A DNA stretch of 64,000 nt from Pseudomonas putida (lineage in GTDB: Bacteria; Pseudomonadota; Gammaproteobacteria; Pseudomonadales; Pseudomonadaceae), in assembly GCF_001976065.1 (NCBI RefSeq), contig NZ_MNAH01000003.1, positions 186,001-250,000 of the forward strand. Reading direction: 5' to 3'. The first letter of the stretch is position 1; the number at the start of each line of letters is the position of its first letter. Made by a program: the position numbers and the translations under genes. Below, piece after piece: positions 47,422 to 57,453 of this stretch. Below the pieces are notes generated by a model. The model saw only the letters and a list, made by a program, of their open reading frames with translations, was not told where the DNA came from and did not search any database.

Positions 47422-48626
47422 GTCGCACTCATCTGGGTTTGCAGGCGCGCCACCGGCCGCTCACGCACGGGCCAGTTCAGGGCTGCAGCCATCAGGCTCA
47501 AGAGAATCGCCACCTGCCAGATCAAATCGTAGCTCCCCGTCCGGTCATACACCACCCCGCCCAGCCAGCCACCGAGAAACGACCCGAGCTGGTGAAACAG
47601 GAACACTATCCCACCGAGCATGGACAAGTTTCGTACACCGAACAAGGTGGCCACGGTGCCGTTGGTCAAGGGCACGGTCGACAACCACAGCAATCCCATG
47701 GCCATCCCGAACAGGTAAGCGCTGGTGGTGGTCACTGGCGCCCACAGGAACAGCGCGATCACCACTGCGCGCAACAAGTACAGGGCAGTGAGCAAGCGCG
47801 GCTTGGACATGCGCCCGCCGAGCCAGCCGGCGGTATAGGTGCCGAAGATGTTGAACAGGCCGATCAGCGCCAGCACGGTGGTGCCGACTGTCGCCGGCAA
47901 ATGCTGATCCACCAGGTAGGCCGGCAGGTGCACGCCAATGAACACCACCTGGAACCCACAGACAAAAAAACCGAACGCCAGCAGCCAGAATCCCGAATGG
48001 GAACAGGCCTCTTTCAGCGCTTCAGAGAGGGTTTGTTCGTGGCCGAGTACCGGCAGCGGCTTGTCCTTGAGCATGCCCACCAGCGGCACGATCAGCGCCA
48101 CCAGCACGCCCAGCGCCAGCAATGCCGCGGACCAGCCGAGCCAGCCGATCAACCCCAGCGTGCCCGGCAGCATCGCGAACTGGCCGAACGAACCGGCGGC
48201 GCTGGCGATGCCCATGCCCATGCTGCGTTTTTCCGGCGGCACCGCGCGCCCGACCACGCCGAGGATCACCGAGAAGGAGGTGCCGGACAGGCCGATCCCG
48301 ATCAGCAGGCCGGCGCTCAGGGACAAGGTCCCCGGCGAGTCGGAAAGCCCCATGCACACTAGGCCTGCCGCGTACAGGACACCGCCGACCAGCACCACTT
48401 TCGCCGCGCCAAAACGGTCGGCCAAGGCACCGGTGAACGGTTGCGCCAGGCCCCAGATCAGGTTCTGCAGAGCGATGGCAAAGGCAAAGACCTCACGCCC
48501 CCAGCCGAACTCGGCGCTCATCGGTGCCAGGAACAGCCCGAAACCGTGCCGCACTCCCAGGGACAACGCCAGGATCAGCGCACTGCCCACCAACACCCAA
48601 CCGCACGTACGCCACATCGATGTCAT
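47418..48626 (-). CDS. MFS transporter under MarR control
   Basis: 402 residues, twelve helices. It resembles the oxalate/formate and cyanate-type group: GVRHGFGLFLAPMSAEFGWGREVFAFAIALQNLIWGLAQPFTGALADRFG, with motif A as GALADRFGAAKV. Substrate unknown. TGGAG seven bases before ATG. A perfect 16-bp palindrome lies just upstream and matches one before the marR gene, so both are probably repressed by the same regulator. Confidence 0.88.
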   Translation of the reverse strand: MTSMWRTCGWVLVGSALILALSLGVRHGFGLFLAPMSAEFGWGREVFAFAIALQNLIWGLAQPFTGALADRFGAAKVVLVGGVLYAAGLVCMGLSDSPGTLSLSAGLLIGIGLSGTSFSVILGVVGRAVPPEKRSMGMGIASAAGSFGQFAMLPGTLGLIGWLGWSAALLALGVLVALIVPLVGMLKDKPLPVLGHEQTLSEALKEACSHSGFWLLAFGFFVCGFQVVFIGVHLPAYLVDQHLPATVGTTVLALIGLFNIFGTYTAGWLGGRMSKPRLLTALYLLRAVVIALFLWAPVTTTSAYLFGMAMGLLWLSTVPLTNGTVATLFGVRNLSMLGGIVFLFHQLGSFLGGWLGGVVYDRTGSYDLIWQVAILLSLMAAALNWPVRERPVARLQTQMSAT

Positions 48627-48641
48627 TCTTGTTCTCCAGTC

Positions 48642-48657
48642 GCGGGTATATACCCGC
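48642..48657. promoter_or_regulatory. Perfect 16-bp palindrome, probable MarR operator
   Basis: GCGGGTATATACCCGC, 16 to 31 bases before the MFS start codon, in the 52-bp space between marR and the MFS gene. The core GGGTATATACCC recurs before marR. Confidence 0.8.
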
Positions 48658-48678
48658 TTATGATCGAGCGAACCGGCC

Positions 48679-49083
48679 TCATGCCAGTTCGTCCAGCAAT
48701 TTGAGTAACGTTTCGCGTTTTTCGGCCCCCAGGCGATCGATCAATCGCTGTTGCGCTGCCTCCCAGGCTGGCAAAGCGGCTTTGAGGCGCTCGGCGCCCG
48801 CTTCGGTCAGCTGGACGATGCGATTGCGCATGTCCTCGCCCTCGACCAGCATCACCAGGCCTTCACCTTCCAGCACCCGCAAATTGCGTCCCAGGGTACT
48901 GCGATCCAGCCCCATGGCCTCGGCCAGGGTGGAAATACTCGGTTGGTCCAGGCGCTGCAGATTGCACAGCAAAGAATACTGGGCAACGTTGATTCCGAAG
49001 CCATCGAGAGCGCCGTCGTAATGCCTGCTGACGCCACGGGCGGCGCGACGCAGGTTGATACATAAACATTGGGAGTCGAGCAT
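48679..49083 (-). CDS. MarR-family transcriptional regulator
   Basis: 134 residues. Winged helix: INVAQYSLLCNLQRLDQPSISTLAEAMGLDRSTLGRNLRVLEGEGLVMLVEGEDMRNRIVQLTEAG. Recognition helix LDRSTLGRNLRVL; wing with DxRxR-like DMRNR. Three cysteines, two near the N-terminus (C6, C8: DSQCLCINL) and one at about residue 40, could sense oxidants, but that is speculative. No ribosome site is visible before ATG 49083. Operator-like palindromes flank the gene on both sides. Confidence 0.9.
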   Translation of the reverse strand: MLDSQCLCINLRRAARGVSRHYDGALDGFGINVAQYSLLCNLQRLDQPSISTLAEAMGLDRSTLGRNLRVLEGEGLVMLVEGEDMRNRIVQLTEAGAERLKAALPAWEAAQQRLIDRLGAEKRETLLKLLDELA

Positions 49084-49087
49084 GATG

Positions 49088-49101
49088 CGTGTATATACCC
49101 G
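49088..49101. promoter_or_regulatory. Operator-like palindrome before marR
   Basis: CGTGTATATACCCG (perfect core GTATATAC), in the 21-bp space between the cobS stop and the marR start. It matches the palindrome before the MFS gene in 13 of 14 shared positions and suggests autoregulation. Confidence 0.7.
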
Positions 49102-49104
49102 TGG

Positions 49105-49836
49105 TTAGATGAGTGCAAGTCCTGCGAGCATCGCAACTTCCAGCAATTCCAGCAACGCCCCCGCCGTGTCCCCCGTCGTGCCACCCAATCGACGCCGCAT
49201 CACCTGCCTCAGCCAGACAAAAATCAATGCCGCCAGCAGCAACGCCCAAACACCGTCGAGGCCGGCGATCAGCACACACAACAGGCTGCTTGCCGCCAAC
49301 ACCTGCTTGCCCGCCAGGCGCGGAAGATGATCGGCCAGGGCCTGCCCCAAACCGCCGGGACGTACGTAAGGCGTGGTGAGGAACAATCCCAGTAACGCGC
49401 TGCGGCTGATCAAGGGAACAATGATCAGGGCCAGCGCCTGCTGTTGCTCGATCAGCGCAACCAGGGCGGCAAATTTCAACAGCATCACCAACACCAGTGT
49501 GACCACTGCAATCGGCCCGCTGCGTGGATCCTTCATGATCGTCAACGTGCGCTCACGATCACCGAATCCGCCAAGCCAGGCATCAGCGCTATCGGCCAGG
49601 CCGTCCAGGTGCAGCGCGCCGCTGAGCAGCACCCACACCGCCAGCAACACTGCCGCGTGAAGCAACAATGGCGTACCCAGCAACAGCCAGTTCAACACCC
49701 ACAGCATCGCGCCGAACAGCAAACCCACCAGCGGATAAAACAGCAGCGAGCGCCCCAGTTCTTCAGGCGTCGGCATGCCCGGCAAGCGAATCGGCAGGCT
49801 GCTCAGGAATTGCAGGGCGATCCAGAATGGCAACAT
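49105..49836 (-). CDS. cobS: Adenosylcobinamide-GDP ribazoletransferase (cobalamin synthase)
   Basis: 243 residues, mostly hydrophobic helices. ALQFLSSLPI at the N-terminus, then LSGALHLDGLADSADAWLGGFGDRERTLTIMKDPRSGPIAVV is the family's metal-binding DGLADSADA signature. It joins alpha-ribazole to adenosylcobinamide-GDP at the inner membrane. Last gene of the cobalamin operon, two bases after cobC. Confidence 0.96.
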   Translation of the reverse strand: MLPFWIALQFLSSLPIRLPGMPTPEELGRSLLFYPLVGLLFGAMLWVLNWLLLGTPLLLHAAVLLAVWVLLSGALHLDGLADSADAWLGGFGDRERTLTIMKDPRSGPIAVVTLVLVMLLKFAALVALIEQQQALALIIVPLISRSALLGLFLTTPYVRPGGLGQALADHLPRLAGKQVLAASSLLCVLIAGLDGVWALLLAALIFVWLRQVMRRRLGGTTGDTAGALLELLEVAMLAGLALI

Positions 49837-49838
49837 GT

Positions 49839-50414
49839 TCAGCGCACTTCCCTTAATACGCCATCGGGCTCGACCGCCAGCGAGAACAGCGCCCCATGCG
49901 CCACTTCAACATTGAGCAGTTGCTCCCTCGGCAAACCGCGGGCATGGGCCAGCAACAATCGCATGACCCCACCATGACTGATCAGCAGCACACGTTCCCC
50001 GGCGTACGCCGCCTGCAAACGCGCCACTGCCGCCAGCACCCGCGCGGAAAAGTCCGTGAGCGGCTCGCCTTCCGGTGGAGTGAAGGCATAAGGATCAGCC
50101 CAGAACAAACCCAGATCCTCGGCGTCGGTCTCCATCAGCGCCGCAGCGCTCTGCCCTTCCCAGGCACCGAAGTGCAGTTCTTGCAGGTTGCTGTCCAGCT
50201 CGATCGGCAGCCCCGATTGCACCGCCAGCTCTTCGGCGAACCGGGCACAACGCTGCAACGGCGAACTGACCAGGCGATCCCAAGGTCCCTGCTCCGCCAC
50301 CGCCGCGCGCATCTGCGCCCAGCCCTTGTCCGTCAGCGCGTCGTCGAGGCTGCCACGCAAGCCGCCGCCGAGTTCGGTTTCACCGTGGCGCAACAGGTCC
50401 AGGTGCAAGATCAT
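49839..50414 (-). CDS. cobC: Alpha-ribazole phosphatase
   Basis: 191 residues, histidine phosphatase superfamily. [31 protein letters not shown] holds the RHGE phosphohistidine motif; the second catalytic histidine is in [14 protein letters not shown]. It removes the phosphate from alpha-ribazole phosphate, the CobT product, or from cobalamin phosphate. It overlaps cobT by four bases. Confidence 0.94.
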   Translation of the reverse strand: MILHLDLLRHGETELGGGLRGSLDDALTDKGWAQMRAAVAEQGPWDRLVSSPLQRCARFAEELAVQSGLPIELDSNLQELHFGAWEGQSAAALMETDAEDLGLFWADPYAFTPPEGEPLTDFSARVLAAVARLQAAYAGERVLLISHGGVMRLLLAHARGLPREQLLNVEVAHGALFSLAVEPDGVLREVR

Positions 50415-51466
50415 GCCGGACGGTCCGCCACCGCTGCCTCGGCGAACGTCGCCATCTGCCCGTGCAGGTCACAGGCCAGACGCAGCAATGGCACCGCCAA
50501 CGCCGCGCCACTGCCCTCGCCCAAGCGCAAGCCGAGGTCCAGCAAGGGCTCGGCATTCAGGGTTTCCAGCACATGGCGATGCCCCGGCTCAGCCCCGCGA
50601 TGACCGAACAACAGCCATGGGCGGCACGATGGATTCAAGCGCACCGCCACCAACGCCGCGACGCTGCAAATGAACCCGTCCACCAATACCGCGATGCCTT
50701 GCTGGGCGCATGCCAGGTAGGCGCCGACCAGTGCCGCAACCTCAAAACCACCGAGATTGAACAGGGTTTGCAGCGCATCGCCACGCTGAGCGCCGTGCAA
50801 GGCCAGCGCGCGTTCGATCACTCGGGCTTTATGACTGACCCCCGACGCATCCAGCCCCGTCCCCGGCCCGGCCAGGTGCACCACCGGACAATCAAGCAAG
50901 GCACAGGCCAGGGCGCTGGCCGCCGTGGTGTTGCCGATGCCCATTTCGCCACCGATGAACAGTTGCGCGCCCATGGCGACGGCCCGCTGCACGCTGTCGC
51001 GGCCGGCCTGCAAGGCACGCTCACCCTGAGCCACGGTCATCGCCGGAGCCTGGGCGAAATTCGCCGTACCCGGACCGATGTTCAAGTGACGCACACCCGC
51101 CAGGTTCAATGACGGCGTGATGGTGCCAAGATCGACCACCTCCAGGGAGGCGCCCAACTGCCGCGCCAATACGCTGATCGCCGCACCGCCGCTGACGAAG
51201 TTTTGCAGCATCTGTCCGGTGACTTCCTGTGGATAGGCCGACACACCCTCGGCCACTACACCATGGTCACCGGCAAAAATCGCGATCCACAATCGCTCCA
51301 GAGTCGGCTTGACCTGCCCCTGCAGCCCGGCCAGTTGCACCGCCACCGTCTCAAGCTGGCCGAGGGAACCAGCCGGTTTGGTCAGTTGCTGTTGACGGGC
51401 TTGCGCCTGTTCGACAGCCTGGGCGTCGATCGGTCGGCACGGGTTCAGCCACCAGGAGGGGTTCAT
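50411..51466 (-). CDS. cobT: Nicotinate-nucleotide:dimethylbenzimidazole phosphoribosyltransferase
   Basis: 351 residues from ATG 51466 ([16 protein letters not shown]). [21 protein letters not shown] and [18 protein letters not shown] are CobT family motifs; the catalytic glutamate lies near the end in [17 protein letters not shown]. It forms alpha-ribazole phosphate from dimethylbenzimidazole, which BluB in this operon can supply. AAGGAA seven bases before ATG 51466 excludes the longer frame. It overlaps cobU by four bases. Confidence 0.96.
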   Translation of the reverse strand: MNPSWWLNPCRPIDAQAVEQAQARQQQLTKPAGSLGQLETVAVQLAGLQGQVKPTLERLWIAIFAGDHGVVAEGVSAYPQEVTGQMLQNFVSGGAAISVLARQLGASLEVVDLGTITPSLNLAGVRHLNIGPGTANFAQAPAMTVAQGERALQAGRDSVQRAVAMGAQLFIGGEMGIGNTTAASALACALLDCPVVHLAGPGTGLDASGVSHKARVIERALALHGAQRGDALQTLFNLGGFEVAALVGAYLACAQQGIAVLVDGFICSVAALVAVRLNPSCRPWLLFGHRGAEPGHRHVLETLNAEPLLDLGLRLGEGSGAALAVPLLRLACDLHGQMATFAEAAVADRPA

Positions 51467-51984
51467 AACGCAGTTCCTTTCAAAGTCAGGGGCAGGCCGG
51501 CGACGGTCAGGATGACGCGCTGACAACGCTCGGCCAGGGCTTGATGCAGCCAACCGGCTTCATCGACATAGCGGCGAGTCAATTCGCCCAGGGGCACGAC
51601 ACCCATTCCGGTCTCGTTGCTGACAAAAATGATTTCACCCGGCAACGACGCCAGGCATTCGAGCAAGGCTTCGCGCTCGGCGTTCAGGCGTTCGGCATCG
51701 TCAAGCATCAGCAGGTTGGTCAGCCACAGCGTCAGGCAGTCCACCAGCAGGCAGCGCTCAGCGCTGGCGGTTTCACGCAGGACGCGGGCCAGTTCCAGCG
51801 GCTCTTCGATCAGCGCCCATTCGGCCGGACGGCGGGCGCGATGATGGGCCACGCGCTCATTCATTTCGCCGTCCAGGGGTTGGCTGGTGGCGATGTAGGT
51901 CACCTGGAGCCGACTGTCGGTTGCCAGTTTTTCAGCCAGGCGACTCTTGCCGGAGCGGGCGCCGCCGAGGATCAGTTGGAGCAT
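51463..51984 (-). CDS. cobU: Adenosylcobinamide kinase/guanylyltransferase
   Basis: 173 residues. P-loop [15 protein letters not shown] at the start; [16 protein letters not shown] holds the guanylylated histidine region; [16 protein letters not shown] and [29 protein letters not shown] are typical. Called CobP in the Pseudomonas denitrificans naming. It phosphorylates and then guanylylates adenosylcobinamide. Confidence 0.96.
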   Translation of the reverse strand: MLQLILGGARSGKSRLAEKLATDSRLQVTYIATSQPLDGEMNERVAHHRARRPAEWALIEEPLELARVLRETASAERCLLVDCLTLWLTNLLMLDDAERLNAEREALLECLASLPGEIIFVSNETGMGVVPLGELTRRYVDEAGWLHQALAERCQRVILTVAGLPLTLKGTAL

Positions 51985-52022
51985 GGTTCATTCCTGTAAA
52001 TGTGCAGTGAGGCCACTGCAGT

Positions 52023-52048
52023 CTTCGCGAGCAGGCTCGCTCCCACAA
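52023..52048. repeat. REP unit inside the cobalamin operon
   Basis: CTTCGCGAGCAGGCTCGCTC.., in the 86-bp gap between cobQ and cobU, the only real gap in the operon. It may stop exonucleases or lower expression of the distal genes. Confidence 0.82.
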
Positions 52049-52070
52049 TGGAACGCGGTCAACTGCCAAC

Positions 52071-53522
52071 TCAAATCCCGCAGAGCTCACGCAGCAGCCC
52101 GGTATCCAGATGCTTCTCCACCAGATCCGCCAACCGCTCGATATCCCGTTCACGCAACCCGTGGTAATCCACGTCCTGCACATCCTGCAGTCCCGCCCAA
52201 CGCAACAGCGCACTGCACGCCGCCGCAGACTCGAACAGGCCATGCAGGTAGGTGCCGATAATCTGTCCGTCAACACTCTGCGCGCCATCGCAGCGGCCAT
52301 CGTCCAGCTGCACGGCAGCGTTTTCCAGGGCCGGGCCGGTGGTGACGCCAGCGTGGATTTCATAACCGCTGACTTCAGCATTCTCCAGCGCCAGGCGCCC
52401 GCGTACATTGCGCAGCTGCTTCTCTTCTTCCAACTGCGTTTCAAACGCCAGCAACCCCAGCCCCGCACTCGAACCCGGCGCGCCTTCAAGGCCCAGCGGA
52501 TCATGCACTTGCTCGCCGAGCATTTGCAGGCCACCGCAAATGCCCAGGACTTTTCCACCGTAGCGCAAATGCCGGGAGATCGCGGTATCCCAGGCGTTGG
52601 CGCGCAGGTACGCAAGGTCGCTGCGCACGCTTTTCGAGCCCGGCAGGATGATCAGGTCGGCTGGCGGAATCGCCTGGCCGGGGCCGATGAATTGCAGGTC
52701 CACTTGCGGGTGCAGGCGCAGCGGATCGAAATCGGTGTGGTTGCTGATGCGCGGCAGTACCGGCACCACCACTTTCAACACGTGCCCGGCCTTGTCGGCC
52801 TGGCGCTGGTCGATGCCGTCCTCGGCCTCCAGGTGCAAGTCCATCACGTACGGCAGCACGCCGATCACCGGTTTGCCGGTGCGTGCCTCAAGCCAGTCGA
52901 GACCGGGTTGCAGCAGCGCGATGTCGCCGCGAAAACGGTTGATGATGAAACCTTTGACCCGCGCCTGTTCGCTCGGTGACAGCAGTTCCAGGGTGCCCAC
53001 CAGATGGGCGAAAACACCCCCGCGATTGATGTCGGCGATCAGTACCACCGGGCAATCCACCGCTTCGGCAAAACCCATGTTGGCGATGTCGCCCGCGCGC
53101 AGATTGATCTCGGCCGGCGAGCCCGCGCCTTCGACCATCACCAGCGGATACGCCGCACTCAAGCGCTCATGGGAGGCCAGCACCGCCTGCATGGCGATCG
53201 CCTTGTAGTCGTGATAGGCCACGGCGTTCATGGTCGTGACCGCACGTCCATGGATGATCACCTGGGCGCCGGTATCGCTGTTGGGCTTGAGCAGCACCGG
53301 GTTCATGTCGGTGTGGGGCTCGAGAAAGGCAGCCTGGGCTTGCACAGCCTGGGCCCGGCCGATTTCGCCACCGTCGGCGGTCACCGCGCTGTTGAGCGCC
53401 ATGTTCTGCGGCTTGAACGGCACCACGCTGACACCCTGGCGTGTCGCCCAGCGGCACAGGGCCGTCACCAGGGTGCTTTTACCGGCGTCGGAGGTGGTGC
53501 CTTGCACCATCAGCGTGGTCAT
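52071..53522 (-). CDS. cobQ: Cobyric acid synthase
   Basis: 483 residues. N-terminal ATPase part [26 protein letters not shown], then [20 protein letters not shown]-terminal class I glutamine amidotransferase part with the catalytic cysteine in [10 protein letters not shown] and a histidine in GTYLHGLFE. It amidates four side chains of adenosylcobyrinic acid a,c-diamide. Overlaps the cobD-type gene by four bases. Confidence 0.96.
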   Translation of the reverse strand: MTTLMVQGTTSDAGKSTLVTALCRWATRQGVSVVPFKPQNMALNSAVTADGGEIGRAQAVQAQAAFLEPHTDMNPVLLKPNSDTGAQVIIHGRAVTTMNAVAYHDYKAIAMQAVLASHERLSAAYPLVMVEGAGSPAEINLRAGDIANMGFAEAVDCPVVLIADINRGGVFAHLVGTLELLSPSEQARVKGFIINRFRGDIALLQPGLDWLEARTGKPVIGVLPYVMDLHLEAEDGIDQRQADKAGHVLKVVVPVLPRISNHTDFDPLRLHPQVDLQFIGPGQAIPPADLIILPGSKSVRSDLAYLRANAWDTAISRHLRYGGKVLGICGGLQMLGEQVHDPLGLEGAPGSSAGLGLLAFETQLEEEKQLRNVRGRLALENAEVSGYEIHAGVTTGPALENAAVQLDDGRCDGAQSVDGQIIGTYLHGLFESAAACSALLRWAGLQDVQDVDYHGLRERDIERLADLVEKHLDTGLLRELCGI

Positions 53523-54511
53523 GGGTGTTCCTTGGCGAAGGCGTCCAGCGCCGATTCGAGGCGTGCCCAGTCGGCTTCATCGCCAGGCAGGCCGAAACGC
53601 AGGCTGCTGTTGTGGATGAACAGGCGCAGCAGAATGCCGCGCCGGGCCATGAAGTCGTGCAACAGCTCGGCGCGCTCGGTGATCAGCCACTGGAACAAGG
53701 CGCAACCGCCCTGGGGTTCGAAGCCGTATTGAGTCAACAGAGTGGCCAGCCGCGCGCTGGCCTCTTCGGCGCGCACCCGCTGGCGCGTGTGCCCTTCGGT
53801 GTCGCGCAGGCACGCCTGGCCCAGCACACGGGTCGGCCCGCTGACCGCCCAGGGCCCGACCTGCTCGGCGAGCAACTTGAGCAGCCTGCGCTCCGCCAGG
53901 ACAAACCCCAGGCGCACCCCGGCCAGGCCGAAAAACTTGCCAAAGGAGCGCAGCACGATCAGACCGACCTGATGGGCAAACGGCGCCACGCTCAGGTGCG
54001 GCGTGTTGTCCATGAAGGCCTCATCCACCACCAGCCAGCCACCGCGCGGAGCGAGGCGCGAATGCCAGTCGAGCAGACGCGCGGGCGTCAGGTTCAGCCC
54101 CGTCGGGTTGTTCGGGTTGACCACCACCAGCACGTCGAGGCTATCGACGAAGAAGTCGACTTCCTGCTCCAGCACCTCGCGCACAATGTATCCGTTGCGC
54201 CGCCACGCCTCGGCATGCTCGGCATAACAGGGCGACAGCACGCCGACCTTGCCCGCCCGGCGCAGGCGCGGCAGCAACTGGATGGCCATCTGCGAGCCGG
54301 CCACCGGCAATGCCTGCAGGGTGCCGTAATAGTCGCAGGCCGCCTGCTCCAGGCCGTCATCGGTTTCCGGCAATCGCGCCCAGGCGCGCAGCGGAATGTC
54401 CGGCACGGGAAATGGCCAGGGCGCCAGGCCGCTGGACAGGTCGAGCCAATCGGCTTCGTCAATGCCGTAATCGTGCGCCGCCTTGCGCAGTCGTCCGCCG
54501 TGCTCAAGCAT
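53519..54511 (-). CDS. cobD: Threonine-phosphate decarboxylase (CobC of P. denitrificans naming)
   Basis: 330 residues from ATG 54511 ([17 protein letters not shown]). Aminotransferase-like fold: [35 protein letters not shown] and [18 protein letters not shown] with the PLP lysine. It makes (R)-1-amino-2-propanol phosphate, the linker of the nucleotide loop. Naming differs between systems (cobD in Salmonella, cobC in P. denitrificans), and this must not be confused with the phosphatase cobC above. It overlaps the cbiB stop. Confidence 0.92.
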   Translation of the reverse strand: MLEHGGRLRKAAHDYGIDEADWLDLSSGLAPWPFPVPDIPLRAWARLPETDDGLEQAACDYYGTLQALPVAGSQMAIQLLPRLRRAGKVGVLSPCYAEHAEAWRRNGYIVREVLEQEVDFFVDSLDVLVVVNPNNPTGLNLTPARLLDWHSRLAPRGGWLVVDEAFMDNTPHLSVAPFAHQVGLIVLRSFGKFFGLAGVRLGFVLAERRLLKLLAEQVGPWAVSGPTRVLGQACLRDTEGHTRQRVRAEEASARLATLLTQYGFEPQGGCALFQWLITERAELLHDFMARRGILLRLFIHNSSLRFGLPGDEADWARLESALDAFAKEHP

Positions 54512-55412
54512 AAAATTCAGCCCCCACACACATAATCAGCAGCCACAACCATACCCCGCGCTGGACCAGTTGCCAGCCGCGGTCGATGGCGTCGGCATCG
54601 GCCGGCACGCCCTCGCCCAACTGAGGCCGCTGATGCAATTCACCGTGATAAATCGCTGGCCCGCCCAACTCGACGCCCAACGCACCAGCACCCGCCGCCA
54701 TCACCGGGCCGGCATTCGGGCTGTCCCAAGTCGGCCCCTGGGTGCGCCAGCATTTCAACGCCAGGCGAGTCTTGCCCAGCAGCGCATAGGTCAACGCCAC
54801 CAGGCGCGCAGGAATGTAGTTGAGCACGTCGTCGATCTTCGCCGCCGCCCAGCCGAACCGCTCGAAGCGTTCGTTGCGATAACCCCACATGGCGTCCAGG
54901 GTGTTGCTCAAACGATAGAGCACCACGCCCGGCGCCCCGGCCACGGCGAACCAGAACAACGCGGCAAACACTGCGTCGCTGCCATTTTCCAGCACCGATT
55001 CGGTGGCGGCACGGGCGACGGCGGTTTCATCCAGATCACTGGTTTTGCGGCTGACCAGATAACTCACCCGTTGGCGCGCTTCTTCAAGATTATTGCTGCG
55101 CAAGGCCTTGGCCACAGGCTCTACATGTTCGCCAAGGCTGCGCATGCCCAAGGCGCAATAGAGGGCGAGGATCTCGACGACCCAGCCGACGTAGGGCGCC
55201 CAGGAAAATGCCGTGGCCAACAGGGTCAGCGGCAGGACGGCGATCACCCAAGCGGTGACCCCATGGCTGCGCCAGCCGCGACCGCCGCCATTGAAACGTT
55301 GCTCGATGCGCTGGGCAAATCGACCGAACGCCACCAGCGGATGCCAGCGTTTGGGTTCACCCAGCAGCGCATCCAGCGCCACTGCGGCGACACTCAACAA
55401 CGCCACACTCAT
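54504..55412 (-). CDS. cbiB: Adenosylcobinamide-phosphate synthase (CbiB/CobD membrane protein)
   Basis: 302 residues from ATG 55412. [20 protein letters not shown] and, later, [36 protein letters not shown] are hallmarks of Cbi[20 protein letters not shown] is near the C-terminus. An inner-membrane protein with about five helices. It joins aminopropanol phosphate to adenosylcobyric acid. The start overlaps the bluB stop codon (ATGA). Confidence 0.94.
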   Translation of the reverse strand: MSVALLSVAAVALDALLGEPKRWHPLVAFGRFAQRIEQRFNGGGRGWRSHGVTAWVIAVLPLTLLATAFSWAPYVGWVVEILALYCALGMRSLGEHVEPVAKALRSNNLEEARQRVSYLVSRKTSDLDETAVARAATESVLENGSDAVFAALFWFAVAGAPGVVLYRLSNTLDAMWGYRNERFERFGWAAAKIDDVLNYIPARLVALTYALLGKTRLALKCWRTQGPTWDSPNAGPVMAAGAGALGVELGGPAIYHGELHQRPQLGEGVPADADAIDRGWQLVQRGVWLWLLIMCVGAEFYA

Positions 55413-56059
55413 TGACTCACTCCCCAATAATTTTCATACAACAGCTCACTCAGCGGACGCGCCTGCGCCCAGCCTTCGAGTGCCAGCATCGGTGCCGGAT
55501 AAAACGCCTTGACCGGGCCCAGGCAGAGAATTGCCAAGGGCTTGGCACCCGTCGGCAGACCCAGCAGGTCCGCCAGGGCTTGCGGTTCGAACAGCGAGAC
55601 CCAGCCCATGCCCAACCCTTCGGCACGGGACGCCAGCCAGAGGTTCTGGATCGCGCAGGACAACGAGGCCAGGTCCATCTCCGGCAGGGTACGACGACCG
55701 AAGATATGCCGTTCGCGATCGTCCATCAGCGCGGCGACCAGCACCTCCGCGCAATCGTTGATGCCCTCGACCTTGAGTTGCATGAATTCGTCGGTGCGCT
55801 CACCGAGGGCCTCGGCGGTGCGCACGCGTTCCTGCTCCACCAGGACCTGGATCTGGCTGCGCAAGGCACGGTCGCTGATGCGGATGAAGCGCCAGGGCTG
55901 CATCAGGCCGACACTTGGGGCCTGATGCGCGGCTTCGAGCAGGCGCCGCAGCAACTCGGGCTCGACCGTGCCGCCGGCGAAGTGGCGCATGTCGCGACGC
56001 TCGGCGATGGCGCGGTAGACCGCATCGCGTTCGGCCTGGCTGAAGGTGTTGTCAGTCAT
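55409..56059 (-). CDS. bluB: 5,6-dimethylbenzimidazole synthase
   Basis: 216 residues, nitroreductase-like flavin fold. [43 protein letters not shown] and the C-terminal [21 protein letters not shown] are the BluB patterns. BluB breaks down reduced FMN with oxygen to form the lower ligand base. Its presence in the operon shows that the organism can make its own lower ligand aerobically. Confidence 0.93.
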   Translation of the reverse strand: MTDNTFSQAERDAVYRAIAERRDMRHFAGGTVEPELLRRLLEAAHQAPSVGLMQPWRFIRISDRALRSQIQVLVEQERVRTAEALGERTDEFMQLKVEGINDCAEVLVAALMDDRERHIFGRRTLPEMDLASLSCAIQNLWLASRAEGLGMGWVSLFEPQALADLLGLPTGAKPLAILCLGPVKAFYPAPMLALEGWAQARPLSELLYENYWGVSQ

Positions 56060-57453
56060 GGCCTCTTCGCTGCGATGCGGCGCCCCGACAAGCCAGCGCC
56101 TACCGGGGTTAGGTGATCAACTGTAGGAGCTGGCTTGCCAGCGAAGGCGGCCTCAAGGTCTGGCGCAAACAACGCGGCAACCGCTTGCGGATTGGACGGA
56201 AAATAAAAATGCACGTAAGAGGCCGTCATCCGCCCCTCACGATAAACAGCTTCAGCGCCACGCCCGCCGTTAGGACTCAAGCCCCGGGCAATCGGTGCCA
56301 GTTCGGTGGTGGTCAAGGAGTGATGGTAGGTGTGTCCACGCAGCGAACCTTCCGGCAGCTCCACCGCTTGCAAGGCCAATGCAGCGAGGCGCTTCTGCAT
56401 CACCGCATCGCCCTTCAACAAGCCGACCAGTTCCGCACGCGTACCCTCGACATCGGTCAGCGAATCGAGCAGGTAAAGCATCCCGCCACATTCCGCCAGC
56501 AAGGGTTTGCCCGCCGCGTGGTGCGCGCGGATCGCCGCCAACATCGCGGTATTCTGCGACAGCGCCACATGGTGCAACTCCGGATAGCCGCCCGGCAGGT
56601 ACAGGCTGTCCGCCTCGGGCAAACCCGCGTCACGGATCGGCGAGAAAAATAGCAACTCGGCACCCATCGCCCGCAACACATCCAGGCTGGCCCCGTAGGT
56701 AAAGGCAAAGGCTTCGTCACGGGCCACGGCGATACGCACACCAGCCAATAACGGTTCGGCCGCGATCACATCCGGCGCGGCGAACTCCACCGCTGGTGGC
56801 AGCGCGACTTCACAGCTGCTGGCCAGGGCATCCGCCGCCGCATCGAGGCGCACGTCCAGGTCATTCAACTCGCTGGCCTGCACCAGGCCAAGGTGGCGAC
56901 TGGGCAATTCGATGCCGGTCTCCCGGGACAAGGCACCGTACCAGCGCAGGCCTTCGGTCAGGCTGCCTTCGAGCAGTTGCGCATGGCGCAGAGTGCCTAC
57001 GCGGTTGGCCAGCACGCCGGCAAACGGCAAGTCCGGCTGATAGCGCGCCAGGCCCAGGGCCAGGGCGCCAAAGGTCTGGGCCATGGCGGTGCCGTCGATC
57101 ACACCGAGCACCGGCACGCCAAAATGCCGCGCCAGGTCGGCACTGGACGGCGTACCGTCGAACAGCCCCATGACGCCTTCGATCAGGATCAGGTCAGCCT
57201 CAGCGGCGGCCTCCCACAGCAGGCGACGGCTTTCCTGCTCGCCGACCATCCACATATCCAGTTGATACACCGGCGCACCGCTGGCACGCTCGAGGATCAT
57301 CGGGTCGAGAAAATCCGGGCCACACTTGAACACCCGCACCTTGCGGCCCTGGTTGCGATGCAATCGGGCCAACGCGGCGGTCACGGTGGTCTTGCCCTGG
57401 CCGGAGGCCGGTGCGGCAATCAATACCGCCGGGCAATGACGAGATTGATTCAC
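56056..57453 (-). CDS. cobB: Cobyrinate a,c-diamide synthase with a REP-derived C-terminal tail
   Basis: 465 residues. ATPase part LIAAPASGQGKTTVTAALARLHR, ILIEGVMGLFDGTPSS; glutaminase part with the catalytic Cys in LLAECGGMLYLLDS and the histidine in SYVHFYFPSNP. The last ~28 residues (AGKPAPTVDHLTPVGAGLSG...) are not family sequence: the DNA there contains a REP palindrome (56122-56145) read in frame, so the gene has been extended by a repeat. The catalytic parts are whole. Overlaps bluB by four bases. Confidence 0.94.
   Translation of the reverse strand: MNQSRHCPAVLIAAPASGQGKTTVTAALARLHRNQGRKVRVFKCGPDFLDPMILERASGAPVYQLDMWMVGEQESRRLLWEAAAEADLILIEGVMGLFDGTPSSADLARHFGVPVLGVIDGTAMAQTFGALALGLARYQPDLPFAGVLANRVGTLRHAQLLEGSLTEGLRWYGALSRETGIELPSRHLGLVQASELNDLDVRLDAAADALASSCEVALPPAVEFAAPDVIAAEPLLAGVRIAVARDEAFAFTYGASLDVLRAMGAELLFFSPIRDAGLPEADSLYLPGGYPELHHVALSQNTAMLAAIRAHHAAGKPLLAECGGMLYLLDSLTDVEGTRAELVGLLKGDAVMQKRLAALALQAVELPEGSLRGHTYHHSLTTTELAPIARGLSPNGGRGAEAVYREGRMTASYVHFYFPSNPQAVAALFAPDLEAAFAGKPAPTVDHLTPVGAGLSGRRIAAKRP
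56122..56145. repeat. REP unit within the cobB coding region
   Basis: TGTAGGAGCTGGCTTGCCAG.., the GGCTTGCC REP subtype, located 63 to 90 bases before the cobB stop and translated as FAGKPAPT. Confidence 0.85.
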
